From DASWOJ01 sp964250755 (lineage in GTDB: Bacteria > Pseudomonadota > Alphaproteobacteria > Acetobacterales > Acetobacteraceae), in contig CAXUHB010000020.1 in assembly GCA_964250755.1 (NCBI GenBank), positions 1 to 64,000 on the forward strand: a DNA stretch of 64,000 nucleotides. The letters are read 5' to 3'. Positions within the stretch are counted from its first letter, which is position 1. Each line of letters starts with the position of its first letter. Shown here one piece after another: positions 34,983 through 44,015 of the stretch. Under the pieces are notes generated by a model, which saw nothing but the letters and a program-made list of their open reading frames with translations, was not told the origin of the DNA and searched no databases. The translations under genes were made by a program, and so were the position numbers.

Positions 34983-36656
34983 GTGAGGCTGCCCACCAAG
35001 CTCGGGATGCGTCCGGCCACGGCCGCGGAGCTTGCAGCCTGCCTTGCCGCGGGTGCCGCCGCCTCCGTCCTGCTGGGGCAGGATGCGAACTGGGATCTCC
35101 GCAACTACCACCTCTACAACCCGTATGCGCTGCTCGGCGGCCGGATCGGGCGCGACCTGCTTCCGGCGGGGATGCAGTCCACCTTCAACCCGCTGCTCGA
35201 CTTGCCTTACTACCTGCTCGCGACGGGTCCGCTGTCCCATGCGCCGCGCACCCTGGCCGCATTGGCCGGGCTTCCCTTCGGCGCGCTGCTGTTCACGATC
35301 CTCCGGCTTGCCTCCTGGATGCTGGGCCACCCTTCCGGGACTGGCCGGCTGCTGCCCTGGCTGGCCGCTGCCCTGGCCGGGAGCGCCGCCGGAACGGCGT
35401 CGGAGATCGGCACGACGTTCAACGACATCCCGGTCGCGGCGCTGCTGATCGGGGCGCTGCTGGTTGGCGCGGTGATGTCCGGCGCGGTGATGCCCGGCGC
35501 AGTGATGTCCGGGGCAGTGCTGGCCGGCGCGGCGCAGGCCCCGCCGGCGGCGCCGCGTGCGGCCCAGTTCGCTGCTGGCGCCCTGCTCGGCGCGGCTGCC
35601 GCCCTCAAGCCGACGGCGGCCGTCTTCGCGCCGGGCCTGGCTGCCTGCCTGCTGGTGCTTGCGGACGGGGGGTGGCGCATCCGGCTTGGTCTGCTGATGC
35701 GCCTGTGCGGGGGCGGGCTGGCCGCCGCCGCGGTGCTGGCCGGGCCTTGGGCGCTGATCCTGACGAAGCTGTACGGCAGCCCGGTGTTCCCGCTCATGAA
35801 CGGGCTGTTCCGGTCGGAGTGGTATCCGCCCATGGACATCGTTGACGCGCGGTTCCGCCCCCGGACGCTCGGGCAGGCGCTGTCCTACCCCTTCCTTTGG
35901 ACCGTGCGGAACGCGATGCTGGCGACCGAGCCGCCGTTCCGGGACGCCCGGATCGCGGCTGCCATCCTCACCGCGCCGGTGCTGGCGGCGGCGGCCTGGC
36001 GCGGCAAGCTGGCGCAGCCCCGCAGGGTGCTCGCCGTCGGGGCCGCTGCGGTGCTGGGCCTCGCGCTCTGGCTGCCCTTGTTCTCGATCCTGCGCTACGC
36101 GCTGTTGCTCGAAGCGTTCGCAGCCCTGATGATCGTCGCGGCGGTCCGGTCCGCCGCGCTCTGGCTTTGGCCGGCCCGCCCGGCCGCTGCGCCCGCCGCG
36201 GCTGCCGTGCTGCTGGCCGGGCTGATCTGGCACACCGAGCCGCCCGATTGGTGGCGCGTGCCGTATGGCAAGGTTGTCTTCGACATCGAGGCGACGCGCC
36301 TGCCGCCGGACAGCCTGGTGGTGGCGGTCAACGCGCCGGTGGCGATGGTGCTGCCGTTCCTGGATGCGCCGGGCTACCGGGCGGTTGGGCTGACGGCGCA
36401 CACGCTGCAGTCCCAGCACTACCGCTTGTTCAATGAGATCGAGCGCATGATCCGTTCGCATGACGGGCCGACGTTCGCGCTGACGGACGAGGTTGCGCGC
36501 GCCGTGGAGGCCGCGCCCTGGTTCGGGCTTGCCGTGGATGCCGGGACCTGCCGCGCCATCCGCAACAACATCACGTTCAACGCAGGCATCTTCCTGTGCC
36601 CGATGCAGCGGATGCCCGGCGCGGACGCGGAGGCGCGCGCAAGCGGCCAGAAGTAG
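34983..36656 (+). CDS. polytopic GT-C-like membrane protein
   Basis: About 557 residues with roughly ten to eleven hydrophobic helices. The first extracytoplasmic loop reads GQDANWDLRNYHLYNPYALL, an Asp-rich motif like those in GT-C/DUF2029 glycosyltransferases using polyprenyl-phosphate sugars, followed by MQSTFNPLLDLPYYLLA. The C-terminal 110 residues (from PYGKVVFDIEATRLPPDS) are soluble and probably periplasmic. Five 15-bp repeats code for GAVMS-type helix at about residues 162-186. GTG 34983 is chosen because GGAGAG lies eight bases upstream; TTG 34965 and ATG 35007 are alternatives. Context between the surface protein and the GT4 genes suggests a glycan-transfer or flipping role; specific function unknown. 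Confidence 0.65.
   Translation: MRLPTKLGMRPATAAELAACLAAGAAASVLLGQDANWDLRNYHLYNPYALLGGRIGRDLLPAGMQSTFNPLLDLPYYLLATGPLSHAPRTLAALAGLPFGALLFTILRLASWMLGHPSGTGRLLPWLAAALAGSAAGTASEIGTTFNDIPVAALLIGALLVGAVMSGAVMPGAVMSGAVLAGAAQAPPAAPRAAQFAAGALLGAAAALKPTAAVFAPGLAACLLVLADGGWRIRLGLLMRLCGGGLAAAAVLAGPWALILTKLYGSPVFPLMNGLFRSEWYPPMDIVDARFRPRTLGQALSYPFLWTVRNAMLATEPPFRDARIAAAILTAPVLAAAAWRGKLAQPRRVLAVGAAAVLGLALWLPLFSILRYALLLEAFAALMIVAAVRSAALWLWPARPAAAPAAAAVLLAGLIWHTEPPDWWRVPYGKVVFDIEATRLPPDSLVVAVNAPVAMVLPFLDAPGYRAVGLTAHTLQSQHYRLFNEIERMIRSHDGPTFALTDEVARAVEAAPWFGLAVDAGTCRAIRNNITFNAGIFLCPMQRMPGADAEARASGQK
35466..35540 (+). repeat. five 15-bp in-frame tandem repeats
   Basis: Units GGCGCGGTGATGTCC, with one to several changes, at 35466, 35481, 35496, 35511 and 35526. 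They code GAVMS, GAVMP, GAVMS, GAVLA, GAAQA inside a transmembrane helix of the GT-C-like protein. Length change between strains would lengthen or shorten the helix by five residues. Confidence 0.85.
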
Positions 36657-36698
36657 GCCGCGGCGGGAGCGGCGGAGACGGCGAGGCGGTCGCCGCAG

Positions 36699-38198
36699 CT
36701 ACAGGTGCGATCCCGAGGCGCCCAGCCCTGCCGTCACCATGCCGGAGTCGCCGATGGGTGGTGGCTGCAGGCCCGCCCTGCCGCCGTTGATGCAGCCGAG
36801 GAGCGTTTCCGCGCTCGTGCGCCATGATGTCGGACGGAACTCGGCACGGATGCGCTCCTCGATGGACGCAATGAGGCGGTCGTCCGTGCAGGCCCGCAGG
36901 ATGACCTGCGTAGCCTCATCGGTATTTTCGGGGTCGAAGTAGATGCAGAACGAGCCGCCGGCCTCCGGCACCGACGTGCGGTTGGATGCGACGCAGACCT
37001 TGCCGAAATGCAGGCTTTCGCTTACCGGAAGCCCCCAACCCTCGTACAGCGACGGGTAGAGCGTCAAGCGGCATCCCCGATACAACGCCGCCAACTCGGC
37101 ATCGCTGGGATTGGTGATCACCGAGATCATCCCGTCGAGGTGGTTGCAATTCTCAAGCTGCTGCATCAGGTCGCCGACGAGCCAGCCGACGCGTCCGGCG
37201 AACACCAGGCGCGGCACCTGCCGCCTCGGCACCTGATCCAACATGCGCCGCCACACGCGGAAGGCGAGCTGGTGGTTCTTTCGCGCCTCGATGGTGGATA
37301 CGAGCAGCACGAAAGGATCGGTCCCAAGGCCGCGCGGCAAGGCCGCGTCGGCCCCTGCAGGGCCGGTGGAGAAGCCGCTGCCGATCGGCAGCGTCGTGAT
37401 GGGCAGGGCGATGGGCGTGCCTGTCCGCGCCGCCCAGCGCTCGATCTCGCGGGCGCTGGCGTTGGAGATCGTGAGGATGGTGTCGGCGTGCGGTATGAAC
37501 GAGCTGAACCAGCCGCCGAAGACGCGGACCAGCTCGCGGTCGCACCACTCCGGATGGACCAGCGGGATCAGGTCGTAGATCAGCACGGCGATGCCGACGC
37601 CCCTTGCCTTTGCGATCCGGTTCACGAAGCCCGCGTAGTCCGGATGGAACCATGGCGAGCCGAGCACGCCGAGGGTGTCGCCCGGGCGCATGGCGTTGCG
37701 GGCGTCCTCGCTGCGGAACGGGACGCCGGACGCTGCCGGGACGCCTGCGCGCCGCTTCGCATCCTGGACGGCGCGCAAGGCCGCGGGAACCGCGGCGATG
37801 GCGCGGACGCCGGACTTCAGGGCAGCCCCTTGCGCAGCCAGCGCGTGACGCTGCGCCCTGTAGGCCTGCGAGAGTTGGACGCGCAACTCGGGCGGCAACC
37901 GCTCGGCAAGTGCGCGCAGGCCTGCGATGCGCGAGAACCGCGCCAGGCTGTAGGGCTTCTGCGGGGCATCATCGGGCGGCAGGGGCGCCAGGAGGCGCAT
38001 GAACGCCTCCTGCACCATATTCCAGGGCACCGTCCTGAGCGTCCCCGCAACGGGATCATGACGGCAGAACTTGACGCCGCTTCCGAGGATCAAGTTGAGC
38101 TGCGAATACAGCTCAAAAGAAAGGCGCTGGATTCCGCTAGGCCGACGGTTGATGACCCCGTACTGGAACAGGTCCTCGACGTCCAGCCAAAGTGTCAT
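36699..38198 (-). CDS. GT4 family glycosyltransferase
   Basis: 499-residue GT-B enzyme with N-terminal LWLDVEDLFQYGVINRRPSGIQRL, as in family-4 transferases of the mannosyl/rhamnosyl class that start with a D-E/D-L...G-I-QR motif. The donor half has LVSTIEARKNHQL, VFAGRVGW, the EX7E motif in YEGWGLPVSESLHFGK and SNRTSVPEAGG. The middle (residues 95-160) is Ala-rich helical. Convergent with the GT-C-like gene; 42 GC-rich bases separate the stops. It precedes no close partner on its 3' side but belongs to the same glycan cluster. Sugar and acceptor unknown. Confidence 0.88.
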   Translation of the reverse strand: MTLWLDVEDLFQYGVINRRPSGIQRLSFELYSQLNLILGSGVKFCRHDPVAGTLRTVPWNMVQEAFMRLLAPLPPDDAPQKPYSLARFSRIAGLRALAERLPPELRVQLSQAYRAQRHALAAQGAALKSGVRAIAAVPAALRAVQDAKRRAGVPAASGVPFRSEDARNAMRPGDTLGVLGSPWFHPDYAGFVNRIAKARGVGIAVLIYDLIPLVHPEWCDRELVRVFGGWFSSFIPHADTILTISNASAREIERWAARTGTPIALPITTLPIGSGFSTGPAGADAALPRGLGTDPFVLLVSTIEARKNHQLAFRVWRRMLDQVPRRQVPRLVFAGRVGWLVGDLMQQLENCNHLDGMISVITNPSDAELAALYRGCRLTLYPSLYEGWGLPVSESLHFGKVCVASNRTSVPEAGGSFCIYFDPENTDEATQVILRACTDDRLIASIEERIRAEFRPTSWRTSAETLLGCINGGRAGLQPPPIGDSGMVTAGLGASGSHL

Positions 38199-38412
38199 GT
38201 GAAGCGCTCACCAATCAGCAAGGACCCTAGCTGCTCGTTCTCCTTGAAGGCATACCAGCGGCATCAAGTCGTTACAAGGTGCCGCATTGGCGCGATGCGT
38301 CCGCGACCTCTGGCGTCCCCCTGCAGTCCTGCACGGCGCGGCCGCGTACGGACCAGGTGCCGAAGGCCAGGGGCCGGCTGGGGCTGCGGGCGCGCCACGG
38401 ACCAGCCTTGGC

Positions 38413-41400
38413 TCAGCCGTCCGGGTCCGGCGTCAGGTTCAGCCGCCGGGCTGCGGCTTCGCCGGTGACGAGGCCATCCAGCCGCGCCGAAACCACGGGC
38501 CAGGCGTGGGCCGCGGCCCATGTCGCCTGGCGTTCGCAGAACGCGGCGCCGGCTGGCGTTTCCAGCAGCTCCAGCACGCCCCGTGCGATCTCGTTTGCGC
38601 TCAAGCCGGGCAGGACGTGGCACACGGATGCCACGTCGGCGAAGATCGGCAGGGGCGTCACCGCAACGGGGGTCCGCGACGCAAGGCCCATCTTGACGGC
38701 GGCGCTCGCGGACTCCCCGCTGTGCTGGTAGGGATAGACCACCAGGTCCGATGCGCCGAGCTGGCCGATCACCTCGGCTTCGTCCATGTAGGCGGTAACG
38801 AGCGACACCCGGTCCGCGATGCCCAGCCGCGCGATCTCGGCCCGGCAGGCCTCCTGCTCCTCGTCGGACTCCGGCGCGGGATACGCGGCGTTCAGCATCG
38901 CCAGGTGCGCGTCCGGCCGCTGCGCCAGGATCAGCTTGAAGGCGGCAATGAGTTCGCGCAGCCCCTTGTGGGGCAGCAGGTAGCCGAAGCTGGCGATGAC
39001 CGTGCGGCCGCCCCATCCCAAGGCGCGGCGCAGCCCGTCCCGGTTTTGCGGCCCGGCACCTGGCAGCCCCATCGGCAGCAGCGCCACGTTGTCCACCAGC
39101 CCGATCCCCTTCAGCCGGTTGAGGTCGTGGACGGAGTGGACGAGCAGCCGGCACGCGGCAGCGAGGGACGGCTGCATGTCGGCCAGGCGGAACGTGATGT
39201 CCGGCTTGACGACATCCTGGGTCGAGTGCAGCACGATGAAGGCCAAGATGCCGCGCCCGTGCAGCCGGTTGAGCAGGCTGGCCAGCGCACGCCTGTCGAA
39301 GAAGCCGAAGTTGAACTGCACCACCACGGCATCCACCCCTGCGGCGCAGATCGCTTCGAACAGTTCGTCCAGGGGGTCGCGCCAGTCCTGTACCCAGCAC
39401 CGGCGCACGAAGTCCTGGTCAGGCTGCAGCTGCTCCCCGACCCGGTTCGCGAACACCAGCACCCGTCCAGGCCCGCCCGCGGCGGCCAGCGCGGCGGCCA
39501 TGGACTGGGCGTAGCCTGCGATGCCGCAGCGCACGTTCCAGGACGACACCATTCCGATGACGGGTTGCCGCCATTCCTCCGGGCTGGCTGACGCCCATAC
39601 CGCGTCAACGGCGGACTTGGTCCGCTGGGCGACGCGCTCCCATGTGAAGCTGGCCAGGATGCGCGCCCGGGCAAGCTCGACCCGCCTGGCCCGCTCCTCG
39701 GGCGGCGCTTCGCGCACGGCGCGCATGGCCTGGGCCAGCGATGCCGGGTCAGGTTCCGCCCAGACCGACCCGGGCACGCCGAGGTGCGTCCGTGCGGCCG
39801 CAAAGCTGTAGCCACACAGCCATGCCGTGTCTGCGGTGCAGAAGTCCGTCTGGCCGCCATGCCCAGTCGTGACGACCGGGATGCCCAGTGCCATCGCTTC
39901 CGCAAGCGGCAGGCCAAACCCTTCGCCGCGCGACGGGTTCACGATGGCGCTTGCGGCGGCGTACAGGTCCATCAGGGCGCCGTGCGGGATGTCGTGGTTG
40001 ACAAGGGTGACCGGCGCCCCGTCCGGGTGCCCCGCGCGGTGGGCGGCAAGCTCCTCCTCGACCCGGTTGTGGATGTTCGGGAACGTCTTGAGCACCAGCT
40101 CGACGGGGTCGTCCCGCGTGAAGGCTGCTCCCCATGCCGCCAGCAGGACGTCCACGCCCTTGCGCGGGAAGCCCGACGAGACGTGCAGAAACCGGAACAC
40201 CCCAGGCGGCCCCGGTGGTGGCCCAGGTGGCAGCCGGTCTTGCAGGGCCTGGTCCACGCCGTTCCCGACGACGGCGACCGGCACGCGGACGCCGTTGTCC
40301 CGCAGCACCTTCGCAACCCAGGCGCTCGTGACGGTGATGAGGTCGAGGTTGGCATTGAACTCCGCGGCATGGGACGCGGGCAGGCCGCTCTCCTCCCATG
40401 CGAAGTTGGCCAGCACGCGCATGGCGCCGCGCATGTCGGAGACGTGCGGAGGATACTGGTTCCGCAGGCAGGCCGCCGGCGGCAGGCCCGCGGCGGACGC
40501 CCGTTCCGCCATCACGGCGAGATCGGGGTTCGCGTCCAGGAACGCGGCGTCGGGCGCGAATGGCCCGGGGCCGTCGCGGGATGCCAGCGCCGCCTCCGCG
40601 CCGGACCCCGCCAGGATGCCCGGCAGGGCGCGCGCCAGCTCTCGGTTGACGACCGCCAGGCTATAGCTGCTGTCGTATGGGCCTTCCACGACCCAGCGCG
40701 GCGGCGGCAGCGCGGCGGCGCGTGCCGGGCCGAGCGCGGCCTCGATCCCCGCGCGCCGCAGGAACCGCCTGAACGCATCCACGAGCGCCGGGCGCTCGAA
40801 CCGCTCCAGCGACGCGCGCTGGCCTTGCAGCACCCGGCGGCGCAGCGGCGGCTCGCGCAGCATGACCGCAGCCGCCGCCGCCATCTGGGCAGGCGTCGCC
40901 TGCGCCAGCACAAGCCCGCCTTGCCCCAGGGTCGCGCCGACGCTGCCAGCCGCGTGCGCCAGCACCGGCAGGTCGAACGCCATCGCCTCGACCAGCGGCA
41001 TGCCGAAACCCTCGTGCTGGGACATCGAGACATACAGGTCGGCGGAGCGGTAAAGCCCATAGACCTCGGTGTCACTGACCGGCCCCAGCAGGCGCACGCG
41101 GGCGCCCAGCCCGAGCTGGCCAGCCGTGTCGAGCACGTGCCGCCCATAGTCGCCGGACGCCTCGGCACCTGGCAGCAGCAGGCGCACCGGCAGGTCCGGG
41201 GATGCCGCCAGGTGCGCCATCATGTGGACGAGGCCGGCCTGGTTCTTATGCGGGCACAGCCTGCCGACGAACAGCAGGGTGCGCGTGCCGGGTGCGCCAG
41301 GTGCGGGTGCGCCGGCTGCTTGTGCATCGGCTATTGGCGCGTCGGCTGGTGGCGCAGCGGTCCAGGCATGGGCGCGGATGCGGTCGAGGTCCACGAGCAG

Positions 41401-41856
41401 CCCGATGGACTCGACAAGCGGGAACCCCAGCCGGGTCAGCTCCCCGGCGTTGAAATCGGAATCCGCGATGGCCCCTGCAAAGGTCCCCTCCTTCGCCCAG
41501 CGCTCCAGTTGCAGGCGGCCTGCCTTGGCCAGGCGCGCCAGCTCGCTTCCCGCTGCGAAGAAGTGGTCCGGCGTGATGTTGTGATAGACCAGGATGCGGC
41601 GCGCGGCCTGGGCGGCCACCCAATCGTCCTGATCCGAACCCAGGGAGTAGTGGACCAGCAGCACCTCGTCCGGATGGCCGCCGTATTCGTGATGGGAGCG
41701 TATCCGGCCCGCCAGCGCGGGATGGACGTGGATGCAGTGGATGTCCGACGCGAGGCCCGCGCCACGCAGGATCGCCTGGATGAAGAACATCGCATTGGTG
41801 ATGCCGTCGCCAGGCGCCGAACCCGCATGGAACTGGTGGATCGCGCGCGGGCGCAT
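38413..41856 (-). CDS. tri-modular GT4 glycosyltransferase
   Basis: 1147 residues with three successive GT-B/GT4 modules. Module 1 (about 1-385): GSAPGDGITNAMFFIQ, LLFVGRLCPHKNQ, EGFGMPLVEAMAFDLPVL. Module 2 (about 388-750): FLHVSSGFPRKGVDVLL, NPSRGEGFGLPLAEAMALG, VVTTGHGG. Module 3 (about 762-1147): SSWNVRCGIAGYAQSMAAAL, SFGYLLPHKGLRELIAAF, YPYQHSGESASAAVKMG, whose EX7E is less canonical. Multi-GT fusions such as WbdA and WsaE polymerise repeat units with alternating linkages. ATG 41856 has GGAGACC upstream; the frame is open from TTG 41937, which overlaps the methyltransferase stop. It follows the methyltransferase closely, so both are probably co-transcribed. Sugars unknown. Confidence 0.85.
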   Translation of the reverse strand: MRPRAIHQFHAGSAPGDGITNAMFFIQAILRGAGLASDIHCIHVHPALAGRIRSHHEYGGHPDEVLLVHYSLGSDQDDWVAAQAARRILVYHNITPDHFFAAGSELARLAKAGRLQLERWAKEGTFAGAIADSDFNAGELTRLGFPLVESIGLLVDLDRIRAHAWTAAPPADAPIADAQAAGAPAPGAPGTRTLLFVGRLCPHKNQAGLVHMMAHLAASPDLPVRLLLPGAEASGDYGRHVLDTAGQLGLGARVRLLGPVSDTEVYGLYRSADLYVSMSQHEGFGMPLVEAMAFDLPVLAHAAGSVGATLGQGGLVLAQATPAQMAAAAAVMLREPPLRRRVLQGQRASLERFERPALVDAFRRFLRRAGIEAALGPARAAALPPPRWVVEGPYDSSYSLAVVNRELARALPGILAGSGAEAALASRDGPGPFAPDAAFLDANPDLAVMAERASAAGLPPAACLRNQYPPHVSDMRGAMRVLANFAWEESGLPASHAAEFNANLDLITVTSAWVAKVLRDNGVRVPVAVVGNGVDQALQDRLPPGPPPGPPGVFRFLHVSSGFPRKGVDVLLAAWGAAFTRDDPVELVLKTFPNIHNRVEEELAAHRAGHPDGAPVTLVNHDIPHGALMDLYAAASAIVNPSRGEGFGLPLAEAMALGIPVVTTGHGGQTDFCTADTAWLCGYSFAAARTHLGVPGSVWAEPDPASLAQAMRAVREAPPEERARRVELARARILASFTWERVAQRTKSAVDAVWASASPEEWRQPVIGMVSSWNVRCGIAGYAQSMAAALAAAGGPGRVLVFANRVGEQLQPDQDFVRRCWVQDWRDPLDELFEAICAAGVDAVVVQFNFGFFDRRALASLLNRLHGRGILAFIVLHSTQDVVKPDITFRLADMQPSLAAACRLLVHSVHDLNRLKGIGLVDNVALLPMGLPGAGPQNRDGLRRALGWGGRTVIASFGYLLPHKGLRELIAAFKLILAQRPDAHLAMLNAAYPAPESDEEQEACRAEIARLGIADRVSLVTAYMDEAEVIGQLGASDLVVYPYQHSGESASAAVKMGLASRTPVAVTPLPIFADVASVCHVLPGLSANEIARGVLELLETPAGAAFCERQATWAAAHAWPVVSARLDGLVTGEAAARRLNLTPDPDG

Positions 41857-41933
41857 CAGGGTCTCCGCGCGCGCGTCAGCCGCCGGCTGACCTGCCGGGC
41901 CTGGGGCGCCGGGCGCCGCGTGATGGTCCCGCG

Positions 41934-43151
41934 TCAAAGGCGGCGCGCGACGATGGCGTAGTCCTGCGGGCCGAACAGGACCCGGTTCAGCAGGTTCGCG
42001 TCCTCCGTCGCCGCCGTCAGCAGGCCCTGCGTGAACGGGTGCAGCCGGATGATCTCGGCGCTGGCGAACCCGCGGTGCTCGATGACGAACCGCAGCGGCT
42101 CCGGCAGCACCGGGTTGCGGTGGGTCGGGTCGTTGTAGAACGTCGTCGCGCCGACCCGGACTGTCTCAGCGTTCGGGCTTTCGATGACCAGGATGCCGCC
42201 CGGGACCAGCACCCGCAGCGTCTCGTCCAGGAAGTCCACCAGCGTGCCGAACGGCAGGTGCTCGACGACATGGAACGCCGTCACGGCGCCGCGGCTGGCG
42301 TCGCCGAGGCCGCGCAGATGCGCGAGCAGGTCGGCGTGCCGGGCATCAAGCCCCAGGGCCGTGGTCCGCTCCACCATGATGAGGTTGCTGTCTATCCCGT
42401 AGGCGGCCATGCCGTGCTCGCGCAGCAACTCCAGCCACTCGCCGCGTCCGCAGCCGATGTCCAGGACGGGATGGTCCGGCTGCCCGGCGCCTGCCAGGGC
42501 CAAGTGCTCGACGTAGAAGGCCAGGCGCTGCTTGATGTCCTCGCGCGACCCCCGGAACACGTCCTCGAACGCGGCATACAGGGAGTCGTGGCGGCCTGCG
42601 ACGGCGGGCGGCTCCGGGCTTCCGGGCGGCACGGGTCCAGCGGCGGCGGCCTGGGTGAGCCGCCTCTGCTGGAACATCACCTCGCGCTTGATCATGCCGG
42701 CCTGCCGCTCCAACTGCTCCACCCCGGCTGCAAGCCCGCTGATGTCCGCCTTGAAGGCGGACAGCGCGCGCGCCAAGCCGTCAACCGTTGCCGCCATCCC
42801 AGCCATGTCCGCACGGGCCGACGCCGCGGCCTGGTCCATCAGGTTGCGCTGCCGCCGCATCTCCGCTTCGAGCTGCAAGGCCCTGGCCCGGGCGTCCTCG
42901 GCCAGGAACACGGCGGCGATGGCACGCCGCATGATGAACGGGAGGTGGGTTGCGCCCCATAGGAGATTGGCCAGCGTGCGCCGTGCCGAGCGCGGGGGCG
43001 GCTCCGGCTTGGCCGCGCCTGGCGCAACCGGCGCCGGGCGCGGCGCGGCCTTGCTCATGCCGTCCAGTTCCAGTGCCACGCGCCGTTCCAGCTCGATGAA
43101 GTCAATGCGGTCATTGTTCTTAATGAACACCATCACGCTCCGGCCCGCCAT
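41934..43151 (-). CDS. coiled-coil SAM-dependent methyltransferase
   Basis: 405 residues. An N-terminal basic Pro/Ala-rich region is followed by a coiled coil (about 80-175: EDARARALQLEAEMRRQRN ... LSAFKADISGLAAGVEQLERQ), then a class I methyltransferase: DHPVLDIGCGRGEWLELL for SAM, YGIDSNLIMVERTTALGL, AFHVVEHLPFGTLVDFL, GGILVIESPNAETV and FYNDPTHRNPVLPEPLRF. The WbdD chain terminator pairs a methyltransferase with a coiled coil that measures chain length, and the ESPNAE and DPTHR.P blocks are found in that group. Encoded just upstream of the tri-modular GT, so it may cap the glycan. The kinase domain of WbdD is absent. ATG 43133 is an alternative start. Confidence 0.82.
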   Translation of the reverse strand: MAGRSVMVFIKNNDRIDFIELERRVALELDGMSKAAPRPAPVAPGAAKPEPPPRSARRTLANLLWGATHLPFIMRRAIAAVFLAEDARARALQLEAEMRRQRNLMDQAAASARADMAGMAATVDGLARALSAFKADISGLAAGVEQLERQAGMIKREVMFQQRRLTQAAAAGPVPPGSPEPPAVAGRHDSLYAAFEDVFRGSREDIKQRLAFYVEHLALAGAGQPDHPVLDIGCGRGEWLELLREHGMAAYGIDSNLIMVERTTALGLDARHADLLAHLRGLGDASRGAVTAFHVVEHLPFGTLVDFLDETLRVLVPGGILVIESPNAETVRVGATTFYNDPTHRNPVLPEPLRFVIEHRGFASAEIIRLHPFTQGLLTAATEDANLLNRVLFGPQDYAIVARRL

Positions 43152-43409
43152 GGCTGCGACCGTTGCTACTATGGTCCCAGTTGCAAGGGAAGGCTGCGAC
43201 CCCCGTCATCGCCGCCTTGGCTGCCGTTGGTCGAGGGACCCCTGCTGCGCTTCCAAATCGGAGCGCCGATGGCGTTTTGGGGGTCATGAGGAAGCGTGTG
43301 GTGTTCGCGCCGCGTTTGCCCGACCAGCAGCGGCAGGATTGTCGTTGGCCAGCCCTGGGTGCCGTCGCTCGAACAAGGGCCGGAGGCTGCCGTCGAGGGC
43401 GCGGGTACG

Positions 43410-43577
43410 GGTTTGCGGCTGAACATGCGCGGGTGCTGGATGGCGACCGTGGAGGGCTGCCTTGGCCGGGTGCTTAAGGCGCAGATATCGGATGCCGTGC
43501 GGGAGGGCGCGGGCGCCAGCGCCGCCCGCCTGGCCGGGACCAGGAGGGAGGTCATGGACGCGCACGCCGCGGCGTTG
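43410..43577 (+). pseudogene. possible ParB-like C-terminal fragment
   Basis: A short open stretch reads GLRLNMRGCWMATVEGCLGRVLKAQISDAVREGAGASAARL, resembling the C-terminal segment of plasmid-type ParB proteins (GW.PTV..YLGR..KA.ILEAVREA-like). No start or upstream ParB domain is present. It may be debris from a plasmid or integrated element. Weak, by-eye call. Confidence 0.3.
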
Positions 43578-43721
43578 CAACCCGCATACATGCAGCGGCG
43601 CCCAGCGCCGCTGCTCCGCCCGCGGCAGCGCCGCCAGGAAAGGCGCGAGCCAGGCGTCCAACCGCGCCGTCCACGCCCCGGCCCCGACATCGCCGTCCCG
43701 CCGCTTGCCAGACCAGGCCAA
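43566..43721 (-). pseudogene. N-terminal fragment of IS701-like transposase
   Basis: About 50 residues: GAWTARLDAWLAPFLAAL, PRAEQRRWAPLHVCGL, the start of IS701-family transposases (W...LD..L.PFL..LPR.EQRRWAP.Y..GL). Homology stops abruptly and the rest of the gene is missing. Apart from this and the ParB-like scrap, 43152-44015 holds no gene I can support. Confidence 0.5.
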
Positions 43722-44015
43722 TCACATGGCGACGCCCAACATGGCAGAGCAGTGCTGGAGCGCGCATCGCAACGGTGAACGCATGGTCGCACCATGTCCT
43801 CCCTCTACGCCTGCTGCATCCCTCATCATCCGCATGAGGCCATCTTCTTCACGAGGCTCGGGCATGACGCTCTGGCATGACGCTCGGGCACGTGAAGCCC
43901 GTGCCACGACCCCGCCGCGGCCCGCTGCTTTGACCGTCATCCTTGACCGTCATCGCCGGCGCGTTCCGATGCGTGCCGTGACCGCAGAGACAGCCACGGC
44001 GCGGGGCCGCCGGCG

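Noticed and set aside
36657..36698. Bidirectional terminator between convergent genes
   Set aside because: GC-rich with partial self-complementarity but no clear stem or T-run.
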